Shown here: piece after piece, positions 24,557-34,894 of the stretch
Layout of the letters: each line of letters opens with the position of its first letter
Position numbering within the stretch: position 1 is the stretch's first letter
NCBI GenBank assembly: GCA_964402995.1
Contig: CAYOEA010000010.1
Span: 9,260 to 73,259, forward strand
From: GCA-2686295 sp964402995
Lineage (GTDB): Archaea; Nanobdellota; Nanobdellia; Woesearchaeales; GCA-2686295
Length of the DNA: 64,000 nucleotides
Direction of reading: 5' to 3'
Position numbers and translations under genes: made by a program
The notes under the pieces: generated by a model
Database searches by the model: none
What the model saw: the letters and a program-made list of their open reading frames with translations, nothing else
What the model was told of the DNA's origin: nothing

Positions 24557-26740
24557 ATGGAAAAAGAACATAACATAATTATTATTATTGTAGCAATAGT
24601 TGCAATTATTGGAGTAATTACAATGCTACAAGGACAAAGTCCTAATTTAATGAATGACGAAACTTTATTAGGTGCTGCACGTGGTGATAGTATTAGGGAT
24701 ACTTGTTTTGATACTGATGGCGGTGCGATTCCAGACGTTTATGGAATGGTTAAGTTTCAAGGTAAAAAAACCCTTGATGAATGCTATGATGATACTACTG
24801 TGAATGAAGCTTACTGCAATTCAAGAGGTTTACAAGTTGAACCTATGGAATGTAGAGAAGGAAGTGCTTGTCAAGATGGCGTTTGCGAACTTATGTTTGC
24901 ATGTCGTGACACAGATAATGGATTTAAACCTAATACTTTTGGAGTTCTTGAATTCATAGATCATGGTACTAAATATGAAACTCCTGATACTTGTACTGAT
25001 TCAAATACTTTAGTTGAAGGTTTTTGCGAAGGTGTTTATTCATATACTAAATCTGTAGATTGTGCGTCAGGCGAACTATGTGAAGATGGAATGTGCGTAA
25101 TTGCACCAACTTGTAAAGATTCTGATGGTGGTCAAAATTACGCTGTTTATGGAATTACTCGAGGTTATGATGATATAGGTCTTTTCCAAGATCACAAAGA
25201 TAATTGCGCTGGTCCTGATGGTGATACTTTACAAGAAGGATTTTGTACAACTTATAATACTCTACATATAGCTGGCTATAAATGTGGATTGGATAATAAA
25301 GTTTGTGTTGATGGTGCTTGTGTTGAACAAATTGGTTGTACTGATTCTGATGGCGGTCTTAATGCTCTTGTTAAGGGTAATACTGTTGGTCTTGATGATG
25401 CAGGTAATTTTAAGAATTTCACTGATTTTTGTCCTCCGCCTGGTTTTCCATCTCCAGATACTTTGCAAGAAGGATTTTGTTCACCTACTGGTACTGTGTA
25501 TGTGACTGGATATGATTGTGATGCAGATGGGTTAACTTGTCTTGATGGAGAATGTGTAGCAATTCCTTCAACTTTATCTTGTGGTGATCAAATTACTCAA
25601 GATACTGTTATGACTGAGGATTTATTGAATTGTCCGCAAAATGGTTTGATACTTGCTGCTAGTGATATTATTTTAGATTGTGCAGGACATACTATTATGG
25701 GTGCACCTGGTTCTAAAAAGGGTATTACATGGTTTACAAATTTGAATCATGTTGAGGTAAAAAATTGTTATGTTAATGATTTTGAATTTGGATTTATTCC
25801 TATTGGTCCGTCTGGCTTTATAGCTGATTTGACTCTTACTGGTAATACGTTCTCTGATATGATTTATGATGGTATACGTTTAACTAATATTGATAATTCG
25901 TTGTTAGTGAATAATAGTGTTATTAATAATGGTCACACAGGAATTGCCATACAATATCAGGCAATGAACTCACGGTTAGTAAATAACTATGTTTGTGGTA
26001 ATGAACCTGTAGGTTATGGTGACATTTTTTCAACAACTACTGTAAACTCTTCTGGTGTGAGTAATACTTGTGACACTGCTTATTTCTTTAATGATGATGG
26101 CACTACAGGTTGTACTTATACTTGTACTCCACCTTCAACTTTATCTTGTGGCGATACAATAACTGAAGATACTGTTATGACTGAGGATTTAGTGTGTTCA
26201 GGTTGGGCAGTTATATTGGCTAATGGGGCTAATCTTGATTGTCAAGGACATAGTATTTCTCAAGTTGTAAATACTAGCAATTATGGCGGAATTAATTTAA
26301 TGAACACAGATGGATCTGAAGTGAAAAATTGTGTTGTAGCTAATTTTCAAATAAATATTGGATTAACAAATTCATCTAATAACTTATTAATTAATAACAC
26401 TATTTTGAATGCTGATGGTACTGGATTACAAGTAGCATGGAGTTCTTCAAATAATGTTATAACTAATAATTATGTTGAAGGTAGTGGATCTGGAGGTATT
26501 ACTATTTATGATGTTGATAGTGCATCTAATCAAATAACTAATAATAATATTGTTGGGCCGATGCCATTAGCTTTAAGTATAGGATCGTCAAATAATTATG
26601 TTGCTAATAATGTTGTTTGTGGAAGTATTACTGATATAGCTGAAAATTACGGACTGGTAAATACAGGTATAGCTAATACATGTGACACAACTACTAGGTG
26701 GAATGATGACAACGCATCAGGTTGTACATATAGTTGTTAA
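24557..26740 (+). CDS. membrane-anchored surface protein: Cys-rich repeats plus two NosD-like beta-helix domains
   Basis: 727 residues. An N-terminal anchor (IIIIIVAIVAIIGVITML) is followed by four repeats of about 70 residues, each running 'C-D-DGG...V-G...D-C-...TL-EGFC...C...G--C-DG-CV'. Two right-handed beta-helix domains of the NosD/copper-binding-repeat type follow. Both open with LSCGDxITxDTVMTEDL and contain 'ILDCAGHTI' or 'NLDCQGHSI', then rungs of 'NN-I-NN-V'. The two openings are near-identical in DNA (25569-25623 and 26141-26191), showing a recent internal duplication. Such beta-helices often bind or process polysaccharide. Extracellular location is inferred from the uncleaved anchor. 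A GGGGCG ribosome-binding site lies near 24543. Confidence 0.75.
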   Translation: MEKEHNIIIIIVAIVAIIGVITMLQGQSPNLMNDETLLGAARGDSIRDTCFDTDGGAIPDVYGMVKFQGKKTLDECYDDTTVNEAYCNSRGLQVEPMECREGSACQDGVCELMFACRDTDNGFKPNTFGVLEFIDHGTKYETPDTCTDSNTLVEGFCEGVYSYTKSVDCASGELCEDGMCVIAPTCKDSDGGQNYAVYGITRGYDDIGLFQDHKDNCAGPDGDTLQEGFCTTYNTLHIAGYKCGLDNKVCVDGACVEQIGCTDSDGGLNALVKGNTVGLDDAGNFKNFTDFCPPPGFPSPDTLQEGFCSPTGTVYVTGYDCDADGLTCLDGECVAIPSTLSCGDQITQDTVMTEDLLNCPQNGLILAASDIILDCAGHTIMGAPGSKKGITWFTNLNHVEVKNCYVNDFEFGFIPIGPSGFIADLTLTGNTFSDMIYDGIRLTNIDNSLLVNNSVINNGHTGIAIQYQAMNSRLVNNYVCGNEPVGYGDIFSTTTVNSSGVSNTCDTAYFFNDDGTTGCTYTCTPPSTLSCGDTITEDTVMTEDLVCSGWAVILANGANLDCQGHSISQVVNTSNYGGINLMNTDGSEVKNCVVANFQINIGLTNSSNNLLINNTILNADGTGLQVAWSSSNNVITNNYVEGSGSGGITIYDVDSASNQITNNNIVGPMPLALSIGSSNNYVANNVVCGSITDIAENYGLVNTGIANTCDTTTRWNDDNASGCTYSC

Positions 26741-26816
26741 GATTTAATTTTTTTATTTTTTTATTTTTTTGAAAATTTCTAAAACATTTTTAAAAAGAAC
26801 TTAATTTATTTATATT

Positions 26817-28109
26817 ATGAAAATAATTTTAGTTAATATTTCTCCACCTTTGAAACACGGATTATTTCCTTTAGGTATTGCATATCTAAAATCAGTTGTT
26901 AAAGCTGATGAAGAACTTAAAGATAAAGTGGACTTTTTTGTTTTTAGTATTGCTTACAAAGATGCAGAAGAAAGACTTATTTCAGAATTGAAAGAAAATC
27001 ATTATGATTTAATTGGTTTTGGCGGTTATATTTGGAGTATTTCAAAACTAAATGACGTGGCCAAATCTTTAAAAGAAAATAATATTAGAACTCCAATAGT
27101 TGTTGGAGGTCCTGAAGTAAGTTACAATCCTGAATCTTTTTTAACTAAATATTCTTATTTTGATGTGGCAATTTTTGGAGAAGGAGAAAAAACTTTTTTA
27201 GAATTAGTAAGAACTTTATATCATAATTCAAATGAAAATTTCATAAAATGTTTGGAACAAATTAAAGGTTTGGCGTATAAAGATAAAATCATACATGTTA
27301 ATCCTGGGCGGCCTTTAATTAATTTAGATGAACTTCCATCTCCCTATATCATGGAAGATGATTTGCTAGATAATTATTCATATATTCCAATAGAGACTCA
27401 TAGAGGTTGTTCTTATAGATGTCATTTTTGTTTTTATAATAAGAATTTCTTAAAAGTTAGACGTTTTTCTTTAGATAGAATTAGTAACGAATTAAAGATA
27501 TTATTTTCAAAAAATATATCTAAATTATACATAATGGATCCGACATTTAATTTAGATGTAGAATTTGCTAAACAAGTATGTGAATTAATAATTAAATACA
27601 ATAAAAATAAAATACCCATACACACAGAAATCAGGGCAGAACTAGTTGATGAAGAATTTGCCCAATTACTTCAAAAAGCAAATATTTTACTTGTTGAAGT
27701 GGGGTTGCAATCAATTAATGAGACTGTATTATCATTAGTTAATCGTTCTTTTAATAAAGAAAATTTCTTAAGAGGAATATCTCTTTTAAAGAAATATAAT
27801 ATTTCATGTGATATATCCATAATCATAGGTTTACCAGGAGATAATTTGCAAAGTTTTATGGAAACATATAATTTTGTAGAATCTTTAAATCCTAAATTTT
27901 TAAGTACATTTAGATTGTTCGTATTACCAGGAACTTATCTTTATGAGCATGCAGATGAATTTAAACTAACATTTAATAATGAGCCTCCATATATGATTAT
28001 TAATACTGAAACTTTTTCTAAAGAAGAAATAATTAAAGTAGATAAAATGGCTCGAGAAAAAAAGTTGTTAAAGGAAAAAAATACTGATATTTCAATTAAT
28101 CATTCTTGA
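26817..28109 (+). CDS. B12-binding-domain radical SAM protein
   Basis: 430 residues. The N-terminal 140 residues form a cobalamin-binding Rossmann domain (LVNISPPLKHGLFPLGIAYL; VVGGPEVS; FGEGEKTFLEL). A radical SAM TIM-barrel follows, with the cluster motif CSYRCHFC (about 199-206), preceded by ETHRG. Downstream 'GLQSINETVLSLVNR' and 'IIGLPGDN' are typical of the family. Such enzymes catalyse methylation or rearrangement of unactivated carbons. The substrate cannot be read from sequence, and no dedicated biosynthetic cluster surrounds it. The conserved His that ligates B12 is not obvious, so cobalamin use is uncertain. Confidence 0.85.
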   Translation: MKIILVNISPPLKHGLFPLGIAYLKSVVKADEELKDKVDFFVFSIAYKDAEERLISELKENHYDLIGFGGYIWSISKLNDVAKSLKENNIRTPIVVGGPEVSYNPESFLTKYSYFDVAIFGEGEKTFLELVRTLYHNSNENFIKCLEQIKGLAYKDKIIHVNPGRPLINLDELPSPYIMEDDLLDNYSYIPIETHRGCSYRCHFCFYNKNFLKVRRFSLDRISNELKILFSKNISKLYIMDPTFNLDVEFAKQVCELIIKYNKNKIPIHTEIRAELVDEEFAQLLQKANILLVEVGLQSINETVLSLVNRSFNKENFLRGISLLKKYNISCDISIIIGLPGDNLQSFMETYNFVESLNPKFLSTFRLFVLPGTYLYEHADEFKLTFNNEPPYMIINTETFSKEEIIKVDKMAREKKLLKEKNTDISINHS

Positions 28110-28185
28110 AAACTATATTTTTTGTCTATTTGGAACTTTCTTTTTTTTTGAAAATTTTCCGACTAACTCTTCTTAAAATTTAAGA

Positions 28186-28198
28186 ATATTTAAATAAG
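28186..28198 (+). promoter_or_regulatory. TATA box of the prepilin-like/amidase-like operon
   Basis: ATATTTAAATAAG lies about 25 bases before the ATG at 28219, indicating a leaderless transcript. Confidence 0.5.
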
Positions 28199-28218
28199 CC
28201 AAGTTGCAAGTTTAACTA

Positions 28219-28899
28219 ATGTTTTCAAAAAGAGGTCAGATAACAATTATAGTAGGTCTTGGTATAGTAGTTCTCATAGTAGTGTCTTTAGCGTTATTTA
28301 TTACAACTGAAGTTTCTTTATCAAAATTTAGTAATCCAGAATTAACAGAATATACTGAAGAATCAATTAGATTACAATTACAATCAAGACTTAAAGCAAA
28401 TTTGCAAATAGCATCCATGCAAGGGGCTTATATTTATCCGATGAATCCAAGTTTAATTTTAGGAGGATATGAAATACCAATTCTTTCAACAATCATAAAT
28501 GTTGAAGATGTAGAAAATCAATTTAAACAATCTTCAGAAAATTTTTTAGAAGAAATTTCTAATTTACAGAATGGAAAGTTTGAAATGAATAACTCTAAAG
28601 TAGAAGTTAAAATAGAATCAGGAATTATAAAGGTGAATTATTCTTATAGTTTAGAATCAAAAGATGTGTATAATAAAATTGATTCAACATTTATTATCAG
28701 TTCTCAATTATTTGATATGATAACATTATCAAATGATTTAATTTTGCAAAATATGATTTCTGATTATGATAAAACTAAACTTCCAGTATTTATGATGTTA
28801 AATAATGTATTAATAGAAACGATTGATTATCAAGGAGCTGTGATTTATTACTTAAAGAAATCAGATGAAAATTTTTTAGTTTTTGCAATGGAAAAATAA
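28219..28899 (+). CDS. prepilin-like exported protein with class III signal peptide
   Basis: 226 residues beginning FSKRGQITIIVGLGIVVLIV. A short basic leader ending KRG is followed by QIT and a hydrophobic stretch, the arrangement cleaved by archaeal prepilin peptidases (PibD/FlaK class). The remainder is an extracellular domain without cysteines, larger than an ordinary pilin. A TATA box 25 bases upstream suggests leaderless expression. The following secreted amidase-like gene starts 13 bases after its stop, so the two are co-transcribed and may form one surface assembly. Pilin-like processing is inferred from the leader only. Confidence 0.6.
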   Translation: MFSKRGQITIIVGLGIVVLIVVSLALFITTEVSLSKFSNPELTEYTEESIRLQLQSRLKANLQIASMQGAYIYPMNPSLILGGYEIPILSTIINVEDVENQFKQSSENFLEEISNLQNGKFEMNNSKVEVKIESGIIKVNYSYSLESKDVYNKIDSTFIISSQLFDMITLSNDLILQNMISDYDKTKLPVFMMLNNVLIETIDYQGAVIYYLKKSDENFLVFAMEK

Positions 28900-28912
28900 C
28901 TACGGGCTATAA

Positions 28913-31900
28913 ATGGAAAATAAAAATAAGAATAAAAAAAGATTTTTGAAATTATCGTTATTCTTATTGTTAATCTTAGTTATGAGTTTTATTGTTTCTG
29001 CTCAAAATAGTAATTCAGCTGCAGAAGGACTGGTTTTAGTTAATCCTAATACGTTACGCGTCTTAAGTTTAGAAGGAATCCAATCATTAACGCCTAGTGT
29101 TTGTATAAATGCAATGAATGTTGTAGACTACGATATAATAAGTTACTTATTCATTAAATATTTCTCGAAAGATTCGCCAACAAATATTTATTCAACAAAA
29201 TATTGTAGTTTTCATCAACTTGATAATAATGTAGATAAAGATTATAATTCATGGACTTCATATATTAAAGATTTTAATGGAGACTGTGAAAGATTCTTTG
29301 ATGGTGATTATAACATAGAAACATCAATTAGAACGGAATTTACAAATCCAGAATATACAGATGATAGAAGCATTCAAAACTCATATTATTTAATTAGTTC
29401 ATTTATTTCAAATACGATAGATAATGAAAATTTAGAAAATTTAATCGTAGAAGATTCAAGACTTTTATCATTATTATATTCAGGTTGGATTGATAAAATA
29501 GAAGACTTTGGCGAGCATGAATCTGATGATATATCTTTTTCAAAACAAGAACATGAGTTTTTACAAATTTATGCTTTGAATTCTTATGACATAGAAGCTT
29601 CAAAATCAATTTTTGATTCAGGTATGATAAAATCTAAAATATTATCCTCTGATATTTTTTTTAAATATTTTAAAAAACATGCGAATTTATCAAATGATGA
29701 ATTCATTATTCTAGCAGAAAACTTAGATATTAATTCTTTAACATCAGATTTAAATTCACAAATATCAATTCCGGCTGAATTAGACTTATTCACTTATTAT
29801 TATTCCTATTATAATCAATTTGAAAAAATATTATATCCAGTCTCAAATCTAAGTTTAATTATTTATAATGATAAATCGGATAAATTAATTCTTGCAGATA
29901 GTAATTCATTAACTGATCTTTCTTTTTCAGAAGATAACTCTGGAACTATTAATAAAGAAAATATTTTAAATGATATAAATAAAGTTAATTCAAATTTTCG
30001 AATTGAACTAGAAACTTTTAATGATTCAAATTTTTATCCATTACCATCTTTAAATTATGATGAAAATAAAGAAAGTATGATTGCATTATTTAATTTTACA
30101 AATAACTTAATGGAAATCTCAAGCAAGGATAATGAAAAAGGTTTAAATTTTAAGAATTTAGAATTGGGATTATTTATTTATTTTAATGATTATTTAAATC
30201 ACAATATTAATTTAAGATTTTTATCTGAGAATGGTGAAGAAGATATTGCTTTTTTAATTAATTCAAATATTTTAATAATTGATAATTCTGAAGAATTAGC
30301 CCCGTTAAATGATGAAGTATCTAAAGATTTCTTAAATAAACATATTCTAATTATACAAAAAGAATTATCAAAAACTAATAAGGAATTCACTATACTTTCA
30401 ATCTATAAAGATAAAGTTATAACAATTTCTTCAGGTGATTTATCATTTACAACCTATAATGATTTAAGGTATTCATTATCAATTCAAGATTCAACTATGG
30501 TATATGTACAACAAACAGATAGTATTTCAGGTGCACTTAAAGCGAATATACAACAAGGTTCTGATTCAAATATAGTTATTGAAGGAAATCCAACTATAGA
30601 CATTGACTTAGAAAATGAAGATAATTCTAAGACTGAAATTAAAAATGATAAGTTTAAACAAGAATCAAATTCTGAATATAATAATGCAGTAGATGAGATT
30701 GAAGAACTTCAAAAAGAAATTAATGAAAAATGTGTTACTTGGATTACTGAATGTCATGATTTAGTATATGATAGGGAGACTTTAAAGATAAATCTTGCAT
30801 ATAAAATGGTGTGGATCTCTGAAGAAGAATATGATTCTTTAACTAATCCAACAACAGAAGAAGACGAAGCGGATAGACTTGATTTTGGAAGGAAAGTTTT
30901 TAGGAAAACACTCTCAATAGTTACAACTATAACTCCAGATCAAAATTTACCTGATGAAATTAAAGAAAAATTTACACAACTTGGAAAGTTCCAAAAAGAA
31001 ATAAATCGTTTAACTTTTAAAGCAGAAAAGAATGATGAAAATGCTAAAATATTAGCTGATTTAATAATTGAAAGAGATAATTTAATAACCGAATTAGAAA
31101 AAGATAATTATAGAAATCAAGTATGGTTTAAACCGCAAAAATTCTTAACTTTTGAAAGTTATTGGTTAAGTTTAGGCACAAAAACTGTAACTAGTGAACA
31201 AGAAACTGAAACAAGTGAACAAGAAACTGAAACAAGTGAACAAGAAANNNNNNNNNNNNNNNNNNNNNNNNNNNNNNNNNNNNNNNNNNNNNNNNNNNNN
31301 NNNNNNNNNNNNNNNNNNNNNNNNNNNNNNNNNNNNNNNNNNNNNNNAGTGAACAAGAAACTGAAACAAGTGAACAAGAAACTGAAACAAGTGAACAAGA
31401 AAATGTAATTAATGAAGAAGTAAAGACAACTTTTTCAATAAGTTCGGATTATAGTCTTGAAGTTTATAAAATCACAATTAAGTCTATGCTGCACATATTA
31501 ATCAGTTTAGATTTAGAATTATCACATTCAGAACACAGTCTAAAAAGTAAAGTTCTTTTATTAGGAAACAACATAATGCTATTATTAGTGGAGTTTGAAA
31601 CTAAACCATCCAAATTAGATTTAAAAGAAATTGAAAAATTAAAAGAAGAAACAACTAATTTAATTAAGGAATTTGAAGACTTAAATGATAAATCAAAGAT
31701 TGGAGAAACTTACGAAATGTTTTTAGGAGTGGCAAATAACGCGATTACAACATTAGAATTAGGAACATCAAAAGCAATAGATGAACAAAATAAAAAAGGA
31801 TCTAAAGTAGAAGAAGTTGAAGATCAAAATGTGAATGAAAATAATTACGAAGAAACTTTACAAGTATTAATATTAAATCAATTAATTCAATTAAAAACAC

Positions 31901-33225
31901 TCAAATCTAAAGATCAGCCTGATTTAACTTATGATTATTCTTATAGTCTAGACAAAATTATCAAAGATTCAGAAAAACTAATTGATGATATGAAAGATGA
32001 AAAATTAACCGATGCAGAACTTTTACAGAATCTTAATTTTTTATTAATACATTTAATTTCATCTAATGAACATATGCAAAAAGGAATAACCTCTTATAAA
32101 TTAGATTTAAACAACTTTTTAGTTGAACAAAAAAAACTTTTAGAACTTCTTAAAAAATTTAAAATATTAATAACTGAAAAATTAGAACAAGAATCATCCG
32201 AAACTAATACAGGTGTTCCTGATGATGATGTTGAATCTTCTGATATTGAAGTAGAAGATGCCGATGATGAAGAACAAGATACACCTGAAGTGGATATATT
32301 AATTATAAACTGGGATGAAGAAGCAAAAAAGAAAATAGTTTTGGATCCTGGACATGGTGGACTTAATCCTGGAGCAACTACAATTTATCTTGGAAAAAAA
32401 TACAAAGAAAGTGAAATGAATTTAAACTTTGCAAAATTATTAAGAACTGCATTGGAACCGGATTATGAAGTAATATTGACACGAGAAATAGATAAAGATT
32501 TACTTAATGGAAATGATTTTAATAAAGATGGACTAATTGATCGTTATGATGATACCTATGAAAGAGTATTATTTGCAAATGAACACGAAGCAGATATTTA
32601 TTTACCATTACATCATGATTCGCGTGCAGAAGATAATAATGAAATGAAATCAGATATTTATGTAGGATGTTTTTGTAATTTAGATGATCGGGGAAATGGA
32701 GATAAAGATATTTGCAGATATCAGCCAAGCTATCATGAGAATTATATTTCTTATTACAATCCAGCAGAAAATTATGATTATAAGAATTATTTAGATAAAA
32801 GTGTTTTATTAGCAAATAATATATTTAGATCATTAAATAATTATCAACCAAGGAAAATGGATTTTATCAAATGCATGGATGCTAATTATTTAGTAGGATA
32901 TACCCCCAAAAATAGCGAAGCAAAATATAATCCTCAAATGCCAACGGTTTTAATTGAACTAGGATTTATGAGTAGTAATTCAGATATGATATTATTAACT
33001 CATAAAGACTTTCAAAATGAAATGGTAGATGTAATAGTAAAATCAATAAATAATTATTTTGAAGAAGAAGAAACTTTTGAATTTATTAGAGCGCGTGGAG
33101 ATTTAGCTCAAATTAATTATGAAGAAGCAATTGATATAGATGTGCCTGTATATCTTCAATCAGACTATTCATCAACTGGTCAAGAATTTTTTTCATTATT
33201 AGAAAGAATAGGACCTAAAGTTTAA
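28913..33225 (+). CDS. secreted protein with C-terminal N-acetylmuramoyl-L-alanine amidase (Amidase_3) domain, interrupted by an assembly gap
   Basis: I read this as one gene. A signal peptide (LSLFLLLILVMSFIVSAQ) leads a long domain of unknown type, then a TETSEQE repeat tract broken by 100 N's. In the post-gap frame that runs straight on from the repeats, a helical region follows. Last comes an Amidase_3 domain (nucleotides about 32332-33060) with zinc ligands in VLDPGHGG, the Glu of YKESEMN and the second His of LPLHHDS, plus catalytic Glu in TVLIELGFMSS. Such enzymes hydrolyse the amide between muramic acid and the stem peptide of murein. All active-site residues are present. The apparent frame change at the gap comes from its arbitrary length. 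It is co-transcribed with the prepilin-like gene. Confidence 0.75.
31193..31401 (+). repeat. 21-bp tandem repeat coding for TETSEQE, spanning an assembly gap
   Basis: Perfect units AGTGAACAAGAAACTGAAACA occur 2.6 times before the gap and 2.6 times after it, all in one coding frame. The true copy number is hidden by the N run. The tract encodes an acidic Thr/Ser/Glu/Gln linker. Confidence 0.9.
31248..31347. other. assembly gap of exactly 100 N
   Basis: The round length marks a placeholder. Repeat phase on both sides requires a real length of 8 plus a multiple of 21, which 100 does not satisfy. Confidence 0.95.
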
Positions 33226-33315
33226 TTACAAATAAAATTGTTAGAATTCTCATAAAGCAAATTATGCAAACTTATAGACATATTTTTATAAAAAGAATAT
33301 TTTATTAGTTATAAT

Positions 33316-34845
33316 ATGAAAAAAGTATTATTTTTATTCCCTAATGCTGCTAATTGGCCTACAATTTGTAGTTCGACTCCAATACTTGCAGGTATTGCAA
33401 AAAAGTCTGGGTGGGAAATAGATTATTTTGATACTTATAATTATGAAAAAAGTATTGATTCTTCATCTGAGAAAGAAAAAGCTGGCGGATTTAAGCCTGG
33501 TTTTTGTAAGCAAGAAAATATTAACCAAAAATTTTCTGATATAGTGCTTGACTTGCAGAAAAAATTAAATGAAACTAAACCTGACTTATTAGCCATATCT
33601 GTATTGTCTCATGAATATGAGTTCTTGATGAGTTTTTTTAATGAGATTAAAATTCCTGTTATGACAAAAGTAATTATTGGAGGCATACATCCAACTCTTA
33701 AAAGTGAAGAAGTAGCCAAGTCTGGACAGTTTGATATTATTTGCGCTGGTGAAGGGGAGAAAACATTTCATGAAGTATTGCAACGAATAGATGATGATGT
33801 TAATATAAAGAATATAGCAGGTACACTTTTTTTTGATCGTTTGAAAAAAATTATTAAAATTAATCCAAAGAGAAATTTACTTTCTGCAGAAGAGCTTTGG
33901 GCTATTGAATCTGATTTTTCTTTTTTTGAAGAAAAATATTTTATCAGACCTTTTGATGGGAAGACTATAAACCGATATGATGTTGATATTGGAAGAGGTT
34001 GTCCATACAATTGCGCCTACTGCGGGAATAGTGCTTTAAAAAATTATAATGAGGGATTGGGCAAATATGTTAAATCTAGGCCCTTAAAATCAACTTATGC
34101 TCATCTTAAGAACATGCGTGATAATTACAAGGTTGATATATTTCAGTTTATGGATGAATGTTTTTTAGCTCACTCAATATCCTGGTTAAAAGATTTTATG
34201 GATATGTATAAACAAATAGGTTTACCCTTTATTTTTCAAACACGTGCTGAAACAATTTCTGAAGAGAAAATTAAACTCTTAAAATCATATAAAATTCCTT
34301 TTCAAGCAAGTGTAGGAGTAGAATCTGGATCCGAAAAAATAATGCATGATGTTTGTGATAGGAAATGCACTGTTAAACAAGTAATTGATGCTTTCGAAAT
34401 TTTAAATCGAGAGAATGTGCGTAGTAATGCTTTCTTTATGCTTGGTCTTCCTTTTGAAAAAAGAGAGAATATTTTTAAGACAATTGAATTATGCCGTAAG
34501 ATAAAACCTTCTGTGGCGTCAGTTGCAATATTCCAACCTTTGCCAGGTCAGAAATTGACTGAAACTTGCATTAGGGAAGGGTTTATTACAGGTAATGAAT
34601 CTATGGCTACATTTACAAGTCATTCGCTTCTGAAAATGCCTAAACCATATTTATCTTCAACCGAGATTCGAAATTTATGGAGGGTTTTTATTTTATACTC
34701 TGTGCTTCCTAAAACATATTATTCCCAAATTGAGAAATGCGAAAAAAACTATGAGGCAAATCAAGAATTATTTGATGAACTTATGAAATTAAGATGGGAA
34801 AAGTATGATTTTGCTATAACAAAAGGCGATATTAAACTTGTATGA
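33316..34845 (+). CDS. B12-binding-domain radical SAM protein
   Basis: 509 residues. The N-terminal B12-like domain has VLFLFPNAANWPTICSSTPI, IIGGIHPTLKSEEVAKSG and AGEGEKTFHEVL. The radical SAM cluster motif is CPYNCAYC, in DIGRGCPYNCAYCGNSAL (about 230-237). 'QASVGVESGSEKIMHD' and 'FFMLGLPFEKREN' follow, as in the elp3/Miab-like SAM fold. The C-terminal 90 residues are extra. It appears to be a single-gene transcript after the amidase-like gene (91 bases between). Substrate unknown; by architecture it could modify a lipid or other metabolite. Confidence 0.85.
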   Translation: MKKVLFLFPNAANWPTICSSTPILAGIAKKSGWEIDYFDTYNYEKSIDSSSEKEKAGGFKPGFCKQENINQKFSDIVLDLQKKLNETKPDLLAISVLSHEYEFLMSFFNEIKIPVMTKVIIGGIHPTLKSEEVAKSGQFDIICAGEGEKTFHEVLQRIDDDVNIKNIAGTLFFDRLKKIIKINPKRNLLSAEELWAIESDFSFFEEKYFIRPFDGKTINRYDVDIGRGCPYNCAYCGNSALKNYNEGLGKYVKSRPLKSTYAHLKNMRDNYKVDIFQFMDECFLAHSISWLKDFMDMYKQIGLPFIFQTRAETISEEKIKLLKSYKIPFQASVGVESGSEKIMHDVCDRKCTVKQVIDAFEILNRENVRSNAFFMLGLPFEKRENIFKTIELCRKIKPSVASVAIFQPLPGQKLTETCIREGFITGNESMATFTSHSLLKMPKPYLSSTEIRNLWRVFILYSVLPKTYYSQIEKCEKNYEANQELFDELMKLRWEKYDFAITKGDIKLV

Positions 34846-34894
34846 ATTTTGATTAAAGATAAAATATGATGGCTATGTTTTTTTTTTGTTAGAA

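Noticed and set aside
25284..25505. Leu/Val-rich plus-strand frame inside the beta-helix surface protein gene
   Set aside because: It is a shifted reading of the Cys/Asp-rich repeats, with no start signal of its own.
31159..31398. Minus-strand Phe/Cys-rich frames over the repeat tract
   Set aside because: They are antisense readings of the 21-bp repeats and the N run.
31348..31408. Frame continuing after the gap as VNKKLKQ
   Set aside because: This frame exists only because the gap has an arbitrary 100 N's. The SEQETET frame continues the repeats into a long open frame with the amidase domain.
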